A DNA stretch of 64,000 bases from Metallyticus violacea (taxonomy: Eukaryota; Arthropoda; Insecta; Mantodea; Metallyticidae). Below the pieces are notes generated by a model. The model saw only the letters and a list, made by a program, of their open reading frames with translations, made no database searches and had not been told where the DNA came from. Where the stretch lies: assembly GCA_030762175.1 (NCBI GenBank), contig CM060831.1, positions 144,475,501-144,539,500 on the forward strand, in the 5' to 3' direction. How positions within the stretch are numbered: the first letter of the stretch is position 1; each line of letters opens with the position of its first letter. Both the position numbers and the translations under genes were made by a program. Below, one piece after another: positions 33,478-44,688 of this stretch.

Positions 33478-33722
33478 TTGATTGATTTATTTATGGACGC
33501 TCTTTAACATCTCAGGTCATCAGCGTCCATTCAATTCAGGCCGTGAAACGGCCAACAAATTTTGCTCAGAGGCCTCTCTTTTAGGCTTGAGGTTCTTTTT
33601 CTTGCCGTAAATGTACCCACGGCTTTACTTCCCTTCCGAAGGAAGCCATACTTAGGATTTTCACGCCCGAAAAATCCATCGGTCCTCGCCGGGTTCGAAC
33701 CAGCGATCTTGGGTTTATCTTC
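33478..33722 (-). repeat. SINE-B copy, head truncated
   Basis: Tail GATTGATTTATTTATGGACG, core GGCCGTGAAACGGCC, GCCTCTCTTTTAGGCTTGAG, reversed B box GGTTCGAACCAGCGATCTTG, then it stops at GGGTTTATCTT, before the reversed A-box region. A possible short target repeat CCGTCAG occurs at both flanks. Confidence 0.85.
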
Positions 33723-33904
33723 CGTCAGGATGGTATAGGTCAACACATTGCACGCTGTGGTAAATAAATAGATATAAATGATTAAGTAGTACAGTAATAT
33801 AAACCTACAGTTAACTTACAGAAAATAAAACTTGTTTGTTCTCTATTTATGTGTTTATTTGCGGAGCTATCGAACCTTGAAAAAAAGATTTACCCTACGC
33901 AAAC

Positions 33905-34060
33905 AAAACTAGCGTAATACAAAACCCAGGAATTAAGTGAAATAAAATTGCTGCCTCATCCAACATGCAGTCCAAATACTGTGCCTTTCGACTATGGTTT
34001 GTTTCTATGGATATATCTGGAGGAAGGTCTTTGATACTTTTGAAGATCCACAAACACCTT
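33905..34060 (+). pseudogene. mariner transposase fragment around the third Asp
   Basis: One plus-strand frame reads QELSEIKLLPHPTCSPNTVP and then FDYGLF. Mariner transposases have 'ELG.E.LPHPPYSPDLAPSDYHLF' at this point, so the line-up covers the catalytic region with the usual SPD-L-P-D pattern changed to SPN-V-P-D. No ends were seen and flanking translation is broken. Judged by eye. Confidence 0.4.
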
Positions 34061-34490
34061 TGCAGAGTTTTTCGGGTCCAAATCTGTTCTTGGCATCAAC
34101 AACAAAGGCGGATACTGGTAGAGAGATGAGTAACGCTCATCGTAAATTATTATTTTTGTTGCATAATAATTACTTGTTTTTGTTCGTACGAATAAAATAC
34201 TAATTATAGATAAGTTCTATGAAACGTTTTCAGAATTAGAGAAATATTCTCGTTCATTTTATAAGAAGGATACGCTATGGAACCTGCACAGTTTTAAAAG
34301 TTCAAACACTGCTTCACATTGCCCCTAGTCTTGTTAATGACTAGAACATACGTTTTGGATTTCATTTTTTGAGCTATTTCCCCCCACATAGTCTTGAGAC
34401 AACCTAACGGTAATCACGTGAAATTCCATCCCAGACTGGCGTTCCACTTGACGCCTGCGAAGGTCTGTCGTTTAACACACGCGGATCATT

Positions 34491-34670
34491 ATGCCAGTCA
34501 AGCAGGGGAAGACTTCCACAAGAAGTAAAGAGGGTGAAGATCTGCTAAGCCAAGACAATGAAGGTTGTACCAACCTACAGGAAATGAATACTCTCTTCTT
34601 CTCCTCCCTCTCTCCTCATTATACTGATAGCGCCATGGCACGGCGAGAACTCAGTCTTCATCTGAGATAA
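34491..34670 (+). CDS. unidentified 59-residue open frame
   Basis: ATG CCA GTC ... to TAA, in a patch that is more GC-balanced than its flanks. The product begins MPVKQGKTSTRSKEG and is hydrophilic. There is no splice or promoter support; it may be part of an unrecognised element. Confidence 0.15.
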   Translation: MPVKQGKTSTRSKEGEDLLSQDNEGCTNLQEMNTLFFSSLSPHYTDSAMARRELSLHLR

Positions 34671-34759
34671 CTTTAAACACGATCTACAGCCCAGGGGTGA
34701 ACACCAACCTGCTGGTGTCCGAGGACACCCATGTCTGCATTTGACCGGAATCGCTATAC

Positions 34760-35225
34760 GCTTTTGGATATGTCTGTACCTATGTACAACTAGAAAATGA
34801 GAATACTGGGGAAGAGAATGGGGATATTGCTAGAGTGAAGAAATATTACTTTCAGATTAATGCCAAAAAGTAAAAAAGAAAAAAATTAGACGGCTAAGAT
34901 CAAAATATAGATATTTATAAATTAACGACTTAGAAAGGAAAATATAAACTAAAATGAAAAAATATTAAAAATAAATATATATTAAATAAATATATATTAT
35001 ATATATTAAAATATATATTAAAAGCATATGCAGTAAAAGAGCAAGAGCGAAGAAAACTATGAAAAACAATGCGGAATGTTAATAGCGAGTAATAACAGAT
35101 TTTTTTTAAAAAAAGTAAACAGGCAAAATAGATAAAATTCAGTAAATAGAAGGAAAAAATGGAGAAAATAGAATACACACAAAAATATAACATATAAGTC
35201 GAGTAACAAAATGAAATAAATGCAT
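34760..35225. other. A-rich, strand-asymmetric stretch
   Basis: The plus strand is dominated by A with few C or T, including a TA-rich core at 34970-35020. Long minus-strand hydrophobic frames are a consequence of this. Could be an old retroelement body; no motif seen. Confidence 0.4.
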
Positions 35226-35764
35226 TTACTCCTATGTTATGTCATACACTTATTCACGCTGTATTTACAAGTTGACTTTCAAAAAATATGCCTGGCTAAG
35301 GCAAGCCAATTTATTTGGAGCCGGTTTTTCGTGGGCCACCCTGTACATCATGCATTATTTTTATTGTTACCTGAAATAAGAGCACTAAAAATTATCTTCT
35401 GTGTCAAAGCTGCAAACTATCTCCAGACAATTTGTTTTCAAAGGCCTATATAGTGAAATATCAACATAAATTGAAATGGTAAAAAAGTGGGACTAACCAT
35501 TTCTTAAGATACAAGAAACGTTTTATATATCCTGAAAACAAAAATATTATAAGTTAGTTAAAAATTTGCTCTTACTATTCATGACTTTAGATCGCCTTCC
35601 CGGTTTAATACGGTTACATTACTGGCTGCGAACGGGAGTTCTTGGTTCCATTTCTGGTACCTACTTGGAGATTTTCGGAATAGGCAGATGTGGAACGGAG
35701 TCCATGGGACGGTTAGGAAGCTACTTGATAGAAAAATAGTCAAATTATATCTCGGGAACCACGT
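35226..35764. other. unassigned stretch
   Basis: Nothing recognised. Confidence 0.4.
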
Positions 35765-35865
35765 GATGGCTCCCTGCAGTACTGCTCTCCGTCAATGAAG
35801 TCGCAAGACGGAGGCAGTAAGTGCCGCTACAGGCCTTAGGCTGGCGCGCCAGGAAGCATGGATTC
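35765..35865 (+). repeat. dispersed repeat R1, second part
   Basis: Matches 23475-23570: CTGCTCTCCGTCAATGAAGT, GCAAGACGGAGG and CCTTAGGCTGGCGCGC. Confidence 0.6.
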
Positions 35866-37424
35866 ATAAATTTTGTAAGAGCACAAAGTAATATTAAAAG
35901 AAAAGGAGCTATAAACTAAACATATTTTTTTATGTTTTGGAAAATGTTATGATGAAAATAATGCTTCTTAAATTTTGGATTCACTTTTTCTAAATCTTTC
36001 TTAAGAAAATTTGAGCTGGAATATAAGAAAATATTATTTAGATCAGAAAAACAGCAGGGAATGCAGGTTTTGGAATAGAGTCCCAATGTTTTTTGGGCTT
36101 CTCCGTAAATTTTTTAAAAATTTTTCACATTTTCAGTTTTGATGCTGGACTATGTAATAAAAATATTATTCTGGGGCTTTATTACAGCTACTTAAATTTT
36201 ATTTTCCTTGTCTCTCTGTTCATTCATAAATTAAAGTGCTAAATGTATTTTCCCGTTTTTATCACTCTTTCAGGGAAGTGTACTTTGTGATGAAACTTCT
36301 TACGTCACAAGTCATAACACGCGCGTTCCTCAATGAAAGACGCTCAAGTCCCCTTCTTTATCTTCACAGGCTTGCTATGCAATGCACACAGAGAAGAGAG
36401 TGCTCTCCCAGCTTTCCAGGGTAAACATTGAACTCGTGTCCTTCTAGTGACAGTGAAATGCTGTCGGTATTGTCACAATGTCACGGTATGATTCACATAT
36501 CCCCGAGTTATTAGCCAGTACGCTTCCCCACTTTATTTTAAAACTTTCCTCTCTGTTTTCTCCTATTCTTTTCATATGTCTAATTTTCAATTTTTAACCT
36601 ATTTAGCTTATTTCTTATCTTATTATATTTCCCATTTTATTACATTTTAATTTCCAAATGTTGTATGTTGTATTTAAAGTCCTCCCACCCCGTTTCTCTC
36701 TTAATTTCGTTCGACTAAAGAATTAGTTTATTTTATCTGTAACTTGCATTTCAGTTATTGCAATTTCTATTTCTTTTTACTTGATCTTCATTTGCTATTT
36801 TCACTTGAAAATATTTGTATCAATTGCACACTTTAATTTTCTAGTTATAATTTTCTAAACTGCTTAATTTCACATTTTGTACTGTTTATCTCACATTTTC
36901 TAGACTTACTTTCAAACTCTTCTGTTAATATTCCTCAATAACTACCATCGCTATATTCAGTAAAAACTCACCCTTAGCTGTCACTATTATTTAATAACCT
37001 GCCCACAGAAATAAACCCTTCCCTAGAATATTTAAAATCATTAGTTTATCTTTCGTTTTCTTAAAAAAACAAACAAACAAATAAATATAACAATAATAAA
37101 TATTTTCTGGCATGGATAAGTGTTAATGTTGCTATAAAATGTTTAGATTTTGCCTAAGTAGCAATGATCACATGACTTTATAATGCTCACGTTCCGGAAT
37201 AGGCCCTTGGGTAAAACGCTTTTATACTTAAACATACACTGCAGTTAGTGATGGTTTCGCCCGAGGCGCGGTTTGTTTCCTTTGAGCGAGTCTTCAGTAG
37301 TTTACCGCGTAGCAAGCCTGCTTATTTGTTGACCTTGCTGGTCGCAGTCGTAGCGCAGCTGTTCCCGGTGTGTTGTGTTTCTTAATTCGACAGTATATAT
37401 AACGTGGACTATGCCTCTGTGTTT
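35866..37424. other. unassigned stretch with pyrimidine-rich part
   Basis: 36500-37030 is strongly T/C-rich on the plus strand, the mirror image of the A-rich stretches at 34760-35225 and 38110-38530. A more GC-balanced segment at 37250-37400 may be the 5' non-coding part of the transposon remnant that follows. Confidence 0.4.
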
Positions 37425-37427
37425 ACA

Positions 37428-37890
37428 ATGACACAGTTTGTTTTTATGTACGATTCAGTGGTGAAAGAATCACAGGACCAATTTTTTTGAGCACACAGTT
37501 GGTTTTCTTACTTATATGAATATCATACTAACCCCTTTTATCAGAGAATTAATCGACAGGGAGCATAGTCATAATTTCTTGTAACAGGACTCTGCCTCTG
37601 CTCACAATGCGAACAATTGCATGAAAGAAATTCACAATATGTTTACACAAAACAGAGTTAGTAGAGATTTGTTGTCCCTTCGGTCTCCCGATATAACAGC
37701 CTGTGATTATTATCTCTGGGATAAATTAAAAAAATCATTGTAAAAGGGGAACCCGCGCATCATACAAGAACTCAAAGATAATATTCGTAAGGAAGTTGTC
37801 CGGATTTCTCAAAATGAACTACAGCGAACGATGAACGATTTCCTAAAGAGAAGTCAAAAATGTGTGGAGAATGAATGCGGGCAGTTTTAA
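37428..37890 (+). pseudogene. DUF4817-type transposase, internally deleted (E4)
   Basis: ATG at 37428 opens MTQFVFMYDSVVKESQD, which resembles the start of the DUF4817-type helix-turn-helix. After a stop and unrelated-looking sequence, the C-terminal catalytic part resumes near 37585: QDSASAHNANNCMKEIHNMF, then SPDITACDYYLWDKLKKSL, a TAA, and IIQELKDNIRKEVVRISQNE to a stop after GQF. The catalytic Asp in 'QDSA' (family QDGA) and the one in 'CDYY' remain. The linker and first catalytic Asp are missing. Inverted ends were not found. Confidence 0.75.
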
Positions 37891-38109
37891 CACCTCGTTT
37901 GATAATTTGGTAAATAATGAGCTCTTAACTTGAATTGTGTATGGTTTCTTTGGTTTGGTTTAATGTTTTACCCTCCCGCTAATCAACCGGCTAACAAGCG
38001 GTGCACTCGCCCATTGGAAAAATACTCCGGAGGAAAACAAAACTGATCGCACTGTACTTCCAATCCTTTTCCTGCACCTTGCCAACTGATTAATTTTTAC
38101 TCTCCAGGT

Positions 38110-38530
38110 TTTGTCATGTCTTCCTGAGGAAAGAAATATAGTAAATCTTAAGAAGAAAAATAAGACACGTTGTTATAAAATCAGAACATAAAGAAATATA
38201 CAAGAAAGATTATGTAAAGAAGGGACAGGAACAGATATTAAAATAACAAAAGTAACAGAAAATATTCAAACTAAGAAAGTAAATAAAGTTGCTAAAACGA
38301 AATCTGAACGCAAAGGAGAGCATTACAGCATAAGAAATAAAGAAAAGGGTAAAAATGGTAAATTAAAGTCTCAGAAAAAAGTAAATATAAAGAATGAAAA
38401 AGGTGCACACGAAAAAAAAACACATAAGAGTAAAAGATTACGAGAATTGATAAATCATAGAAAGAAAGGAAAACAAGTTAAAGAAGAAGCCAAATAAAGA
38501 AGAAGAACATCAAAAAAAAAAAAAATAACA
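38110..38530 (+). other. A/G-rich stretch with lysine-rich Met-less frame
   Basis: Purine-rich plus strand. One frame is open from 38192 to TAA at 38495-38497 (101 codons), rich in K, E and N, but has no ATG and no acceptor with a pyrimidine tract at its start. It may be the remains of a basic coiled-coil-like retroelement protein or simply skewed composition. Confidence 0.3.
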
Positions 38531-38534
38531 GACT

Positions 38535-40500
38535 GTGCAACCCTGTCTAAGAAGGAGATTGCCGAGGAAGGAAGCCGGTGGCAGAAGAAGGAAGTCAGTA
38601 AGAAAGGCTATCCCCTTCAGAAAGGCCGTACCGAACTACAAATCAGGAACGCGGGGGCAATTATCCCTCGGCGCATGCGCTTTCTGCTTATTGAGCCCTC
38701 CCTCGCTATGTATTACCTCTATCACTGTCATCCTAGGACAGCACTTTAAAACGGTAAACTTCTGGTATTTCTACAGTAGCCGCGAACCTCAAGGCTCTCT
38801 GTTTGAGTCCCTTCTAAGGTATATTACGTAGTGTAGTGCCAACTATTAAATGAAGAACGATACGTTCCTAAAGGTGAAACTTGGTCAACATATTGGGAAA
38901 AAAAATATTTTTAATGCTTAAAAAGCTGCACATGTCCTACTTTTATATTCTACGTCGCATTTTGATGTGACAGGCTTTTAAAGCTCTTTAAGCAATACGA
39001 GTATTATAAACATTCAAACTATAATTTAAAATGCCCCTTTTGACAGCTCATACTAAAAAATTTTTAACACAAATCACTGAAACTGGAAAACAGCATTTTC
39101 TAAAACTCAGAGCTACATAACTTTTAAATGAATCCAGTGTTACCAACTCTGGTTTAATACAGAATTATTATCATTACTTCATTTAAAAAGATATAAATTA
39201 CATATTTTATAATCTATAACTCTAATTTGAATTTTTACGTTCCTCAAGGTGCTTTGAAATCAGGAAATTTTAAAATCAGTGATACATATAAAAATATTAA
39301 ACTTATTTTTCCACCACCTATTTGCAGAAGAAGTCATGCTGTCAACGCTACAATCATGCCAGACTGGAAGAAAAGTAGTAACAGCTGAATTTGTGAATGC
39401 GCACACACATATACATTATACGTCCTTTCTGTGTCAGAAAATTATATTATTAAATATCAATTTAGTATAATATATAATTAAATTTTATTTTGTAGTTTCT
39501 ATCCCACAAAATATGATTAAAATCACTAATTACTACTCCTGCAATGTTAGTAACATTAACCAGAAATGTAGGTAAGGTTTCCTCCTTGTTCCTAACGACA
39601 AATACACGAACTATTTCATTAAACAAGAAATATTTGAAATGGCTGCAATATATTGCATTTATAAATATTTCTTAACAAACATTAAGGGATATCTGAAAAT
39701 TAACTACTGTACCAATGTAAACAGTAAGTTTATTTCATCGTAGATTTGCTCAATTTGGCTTTCTTTTGCAAAAACATTCTAGTTACAAAATAAAATATCA
39801 CGTTTCAATACTTTTAACATAAAATTATTTTAAATCAATTAATTAATAAATTATTTTATTATACATATATTACTTTCAAAATGTTTCGCAGGATGTAGTT
39901 TTTACCCAATTTTCTTCCATGTTTTCAACATCTAATTAGAAAAGATGAATACAAAAATATTTACTACATAATTTCAGAGCATGTTTATAAATATCACCAA
40001 ATATGATTTGTTTGAGTTAAAATTTGAAAAAATAAAGAGCAAAAAGTATAGTATTATTTTCTAAGGAAACCAAGGTAGTAAAAATAATAAAAAAAGACTA
40101 TTGGATAATTTTTTTCTCATATATCAAATTAATACCTTCATATTTTTATTTTGTGAAAAGTATAAATTTTACATCGTGTGCAACGGTTAGCACTTACTTG
40201 AAATGTGGTTTTCAACACACAAGTATTGTGTTAACGCTAAAGTTTGATTTCAGAATCAGATAAGCATATTGGATTTGGTTTATATATCTCTGATAGCATT
40301 TGTAAGAAATTAGTTTTTGAAATTACATTTCTGTTACTTCTGTAACTCCTATTCCGATATAAACAAATTTTAATGTATCACTCCGCGGTGCATGGCTCCG
40401 ATTGGTTAAGTAGAACTATCAGTGCTACAAACAGCTGATGCAACTCATTAATTGTTTACTCTGGTTCATATTTACAAACTTCATTAATAATAATTTTGCA
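38535..40500. other. unassigned stretch (about 2 kb)
   Basis: A GC-balanced patch at 38540-38830 has a 98-codon frame of no recognisable family. The rest is AT-rich with nothing identified. Confidence 0.4.
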
Positions 40501-40540
40501 CGATAACCTTTCGCCACTTCTCAACGAATTTCCTTGACAG

Positions 40541-40633
40541 AGAGTTTTACAATACTATCAGGACCAGCACATGCCTCCACCATGAATCTCTTTGCACTGT
40601 ACAGAGAACAATACTTGCATAAATTACTTAAAG
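40541..40633 (+). CDS. candidate internal exon of a plus-strand gene
   Basis: A pyrimidine-containing acceptor (ACGAATTTCCTTGACAG) ends at 40540 and a strong donor AAAG/GTAAGTA follows at 40634. Of the three frames only one is open across the 93 nt: 2 nt, then 30 codons (SFTILSGPAHASTMNLFALY, then REQYLHKLLK), then 1 nt. The remaining nucleotide G joins the next acceptor at 40978 to form GGA, and the frame stays open to a stop. Phase agreement between two independently seen splice sites is the main support. The protein is not recognised. Confidence 0.35.
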
Positions 40634-40977
40634 GTAAGTATACCCATGTGACAGTTATAATTATTTGTATACTTACAAACTTGTCACGACAAAAATCCAT
40701 TAGTACTTATTCGTGAAGACGATCCCATAGCGCATAATCGATTGGGGAGAATTATCGAATTTCCATGTCATTGTTTGGATACAAACAAACCAATGAAATT
40801 AAATGTTCATTAACTAGAAGTATTTTGGGTTTAAATCACAGACAGTATGGATATCGAGTAAGTAGCTCACCTCTGTCTATCCACCTACCAGGAAACAGTG
40901 ACTCAGATAACAATAGAGAACTCCTCCTCAATTATCTTTTTTCATACCTTCACAGTGAATGTATCTTATTATTATAG

Positions 40978-41048
40978 GAAACGTTGCGCTCATTCCGAAA
41001 ATGACTTTGAACTGTTTGAAGAAGTGGTTGGTACCCCGGAACTGTTGA
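40978..41048 (+). CDS. candidate terminal exon
   Basis: The acceptor TATCTTATTATTATAG ends at 40977. With one nucleotide carried over from the exon ending at 40633, the frame reads GNVALIPKMTLNCLKKWLVP, RNC and TGA at 41046-41048. The intervening intron would be 344 nt with GT-AG ends. No clear AATAAA follows within 150 bp, which weakens the call. A chance combination cannot be excluded. Confidence 0.3.
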
Positions 41049-41290
41049 TAACCAATACTTAATTTTTCTTATTTTAAAATTTATATTGTTGTTAATGATA
41101 CCAAACTCTTTAAGAACCCCGCAAATTTCTGTATTCTATCCTTACCTTTACAGTTTAATGACACGTCGAACGGAGACCTGTATTCAAGCAGAACATTTTC
41201 GTCTTTTACTTTAAGATAACTCTGTGAACAACTCAGTGTTTTAGTTAGAGTCGAGATATTCGGAACCCTTATTGGTATAAAATATTTTAT

Positions 41291-41488
41291 TGTATGTATG
41301 TATGTATGTATGTATGTATGTATGTATGTATGTATGTATGTATGTATGTATGTATGTATGTATGTATGTATGTATGTATGTATGTATGTATGTATGTATG
41401 TATGTATGTATGTATGTATGTATGTATGTATGTATGTATGTATGTATGTATGTATGTATGTATGTATGTATGTATGTATGTATGTATG

Positions 41489-41519
<31 letters not shown>

Positions 41520-41551
41520 GTAAGTATGTATGTATGTATGTATGTATGTAT
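41291..41551. repeat. (GTAT)n tetranucleotide array, about 260 bp
   Basis: About 57 perfect TATG units, one variant (AAGTAAG near 41518-41524), then a few more units ending in a TATATATA stretch to 41578. Open frames through it (MYVC and IHTY repeats) come from the repeat. Confidence 0.95.
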
Positions 41552-41579
41552 ATGTATTTATATACATATATATATATAA

Positions 41580-42030
41580 AAGGAGATTTCAACACTGAGG
41601 TTTTGCAGTCAATAGTCTACGAACTGAAGACCTTTCTCGGCACTTGTTAGTCGAAGGTAAGATAAAAAGAAGCAGGAAATTACGAGGAACATTAAAAAAT
41701 GTACCAAACATCTCACTGTACTTTATGAATTATTTAATAAAGGCCATTATCAACCCTCCGCTGAGCGAAATCGTCTTCAACAGCATTCCAAAATTACCAT
41801 TCCATAAAGATACATTTTATAGGTTATAATTTCTGCTTAAATAACACCTAATATCGATCAAAGAAATTTTATTAAATAGGCAATAAACTTGAACATTATG
41901 CTCTACTTAAGTGTAAAGGAAATGGCTGTAAGAACTTGACTACTATAAAAAATTAAAAAACGACACTAAAAGCAAAAAGATCAGAGTATAAAGTGAAAAG
42001 TTTGTGCTATTAAAGTTAAAAGCACCCCTG
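41580..42030. other. unassigned stretch
   Basis: Nothing recognised. Confidence 0.4.
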
Positions 42031-42040
42031 GCGAGCGTTG

Positions 42041-42081
42041 ATGGAAGCTGTCATTGCTGTATTTCCCGGCTGGTATCGCTG
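42041..42081 (+). CDS. candidate start exon with donor
   Basis: ATG in fair context (GCGTTGATGG) reads MEAVIAVFPGWYR and then TG, followed by donor GTAAGTG at 42082. It lies in a more GC-balanced segment that also holds the CRE and initiator motifs downstream. No acceptor partner could be fixed. Confidence 0.2.
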
Positions 42082-42189
42082 GTAAGTGTTTAGTTACAAG
42101 CCTAAGCGCTACTTAGCGGGTTGCGATGATAGCGCCGATAAAAATAGAACTTATAAACGCTGGTGTGAGAAACAATCGGGCACACCTGC

Positions 42190-42300
42190 TCGGTTCCTGA
42201 CGTCACGTAAGCCCTCCTCCACCCCCTAGAGCTCAATTAAGGATCGTTCCCGGCCCCTGGAAAGAGTTTATTTTAGTGCCGTCAGTTCATCATGGCCGCT
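42190..42300 (+). promoter_or_regulatory. promoter-like segment with CRE and initiator
   Basis: A perfect CRE palindrome TGACGTCA lies at 42198-42205. About 80 bp downstream is an arthropod initiator TCAGTT at 42282-42287, shortly before CATCATGGCCGC. A C-rich run (CCTCCTCCACCCCC) lies between. No strong TATA box. Motif content and composition suggest a promoter but direction is inferred from the initiator only. Confidence 0.25.
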
Positions 42301-42399
42301 TTATGACACGTCCTGAAGCTTCTTCCGCCGCTCGGCGCTCTTCTTCTGTCAAGCGCAATGTCATGTGGCCAACGGATTTAGCGTTTCAAATTAGTTGAT

Positions 42400-43008
42400 G
42401 TTGTCAGGTTATGACTTGCCGCTTTCTGACAAAGGAAAACATTTATTTTGTGAAATTATTATCTCCTGCGGATAGGAGATTTTAATATTTACGGCAAACT
42501 GCGTTGCCAGATTTATATTTTACAAACTGGATAAATTGTTAAAAGAACTCATAATAAAGCGAGGGAGATTCTGAAAGACCTATCAAACTTTTATGATCAT
42601 TCTATTTTGAGCAGCTTTTGAATTAAAAAAATACAGGTCAATATGACTGTTTTGCGGTTTTAAGGTAATCAACAAATAAATTAGTATTAATAAAAGCTAC
42701 AGAATCTAAATGATCTAGGATGCAAGTTACCAAAATTTATAAATTAATATTATTTTAAAATTCAATTATCATAGTTTAGAAATACTAGTGCTAAAGTATT
42801 GACAGGGGACTATTCGCATTGAAAAGTAACACAACCTTTTTATAAGTGTTTTCTTGTATGCTCACGTATATTAATTATTCAACATGCCTCGTATGTGTTT
42901 CTCTTAAAATTAGGAAGGAACCACATATTAAAACGGACAGTTGAGCATGCACCTTACAGTAATATATTTTTAACATTCATAGCGACGTCTTTCTCTTTGT
43001 ATTTAATA
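42400..43008. other. unassigned AT-rich stretch
   Basis: Nothing firmly recognised. A short piece at 42548-42580 resembles the segment at 4212-4245 (GGAGATTCTGAAAGACCTAT), possibly the same mariner remnant. Confidence 0.4.
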
Positions 43009-43323
43009 CTACCAGACACATAACCGCCACGGGTGGCCAAGGTCGTTAAGGCATGGACTCGTGAGCGGGAGGTCTGCGGTTCGAATCCCGCCAGGACCGT
43101 CCTCCCTGACTGAGGTTTTTTCCAGGTTTACCTCAGTCTTCATAACTGGCAAATGCCGGGGAGGTACCTAAACTTAGGCCTGGAACGCTTCCTTCCTTAA
43201 AAAAAAAAAACTTTCCCAATTTATCATTTCATTTCATGTATCATGAGTGTCCACCGCCTGTGTGGTGCCTCAGTAGTAAAAACGGGCGTTAAACACTACT
43301 AAAAAAAACTACTAGACACTTAA
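43009..43323 (+). repeat. SINE-A copy with 15-bp target duplication (reference copy)
   Basis: Target sites CTACCAGACACATAA (43009-43023) and CTACTAGACACTTAA (43309-43323) differ at two positions. The element has the cleanest head: CCACGGGTGGCCAAGGTCGT, TTAAGGC, then GCGGTTCGAATCCCGCC. Core TGGCAAATGCCGGGGAGGTA and tail GGGCGTTAAACACTACT plus A-run. The head matches a tRNA A box and B box at normal spacing. Confidence 0.95.
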
Positions 43324-43559
43324 ACATTCTCTAAAAAAGGGTAACATAGATAATAGAAAAAAATGGCGTTGATAACTATTTCCTGCTCAAAATGTTTCTA
43401 AGAAAGCCTGAAGAACATTTTGAATATTTAATGTCATAGACAGAACATTTCAAAACAAATCCTTGCTTTGATCTTTACTACTGAAGATACAGTCAAATAT
43501 TTGTCTCCATAAAGCTTTTTTCCCATTAAAATATTAATAATTAGCAAAATAAGTGTTTG

Positions 43560-43735
43560 GAACCTAAAATTTAAAAATCGCTCTAGGGTCATTAATATTT
43601 GTTCTTTACAACAAAATTCCGTATACACCAATTAAATAAAATAAAAAAATAGTACCCGAAAATTATGGAATTTGGATCATTAGGAGTAGGGGTATATTGA
43701 AAATTGAAATTTAAAAAGCGCTCTTGCATTTGATT
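43560..43735 (+). repeat. satellite-like repeat R2 (about 140-bp unit)
   Basis: Two starts of the same unit, AATTTAAAAATCGCTCTAGG at 43568 and AATTTAAAAAGCGCTCTTGC at 43708, are 140 bp apart. The unit also contains TTAAATAAAATAA and GGATCATTAGGAGTAGGGG, which recur at 52590-52965. Confidence 0.7.
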
Positions 43736-44688
43736 TTCTCTCTATTGTTTTAAAATAAAAAGATAAATTAATTCAGCATATAAACTTTATTTATAATATG
43801 CATATGTTTTATATTTAACAAAAGCATCGTCATGAAGATAGCAAATGTTAAATATTAATCTAATATGTGTTTGAGAATTATATTTGTATATAAGAGCGCT
43901 CTGTAATAACCTCCAGAAAACGTTTGCGTTACATATTTTACTATAGTATCATTTAAATTAAATTTCAAATCAATGAAAATCGATATAACTATCGAATGTA
44001 TATTGTTGATTGTGCATATTTGCGTAGTATATTGTAATTGTTTCTGAATAGTAATGTTTTTGTTTTATTGAAATATATAAACATCATCATCTTAAATACA
44101 GAATGTAACTCGAAACTTTTTCTAATTTCTCTATTTTGTGAATGTAAAGATGATATCAAGGGCTCAATTCATAAACATGGTTACATTTAAAAATATTTAA
44201 AAATACCCATAATATAGCTTTGTCTATCAGTGGAGATAGATTTAATTTATTTAATTGTATACCATTAATTTTGTGGTTTCTCTTTTGTGATACTAGTAGA
44301 TTGCAAGAATTCTAATTTTGTTTTATAACACAACATAGTGATGCCATAACTTATTTCATTAATCAATAAGACCTAATGACGATTTTATATTCATTTTTAA
44401 TAAAAGTTATCCCACTAGGTGAGCAATTCGCTTAGTTTGCGCAGCTCCTGCGTGACGTAATTTTTTCTTGTGTACACCATAGACTTTTAAGGTTTTTAGG
44501 AAAATTTAATAGACGTGAAAGAATATTCAGTAGATGAAGTTCTAAAATTCAAACCTCCAAATAAATGTAATAGGGCATTTCTAATTATTATAACTTATTG
44601 AAAACATTTAGTAACCAAATTTAATTTCAATTGTTTGTAGTAATATTTGCCATTAAAGTTTAAATTGAAAAGAAAAACTGTGACTCAC
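43736..44688. other. unassigned AT-rich stretch
   Basis: Nothing recognised. Confidence 0.5.

Noticed and set aside
41241..41650. Frames reading MYVC or IHTY repeats on both strands
   Set aside because: Products of the (GTAT)n array, open in all plus-strand registers.
43024..43110. Functional tRNA gene from A and B boxes
   Set aside because: The same boxes recur with a common 280-bp body and target duplications, so they are SINE heads. The cloverleaf does not close into an acceptor stem.
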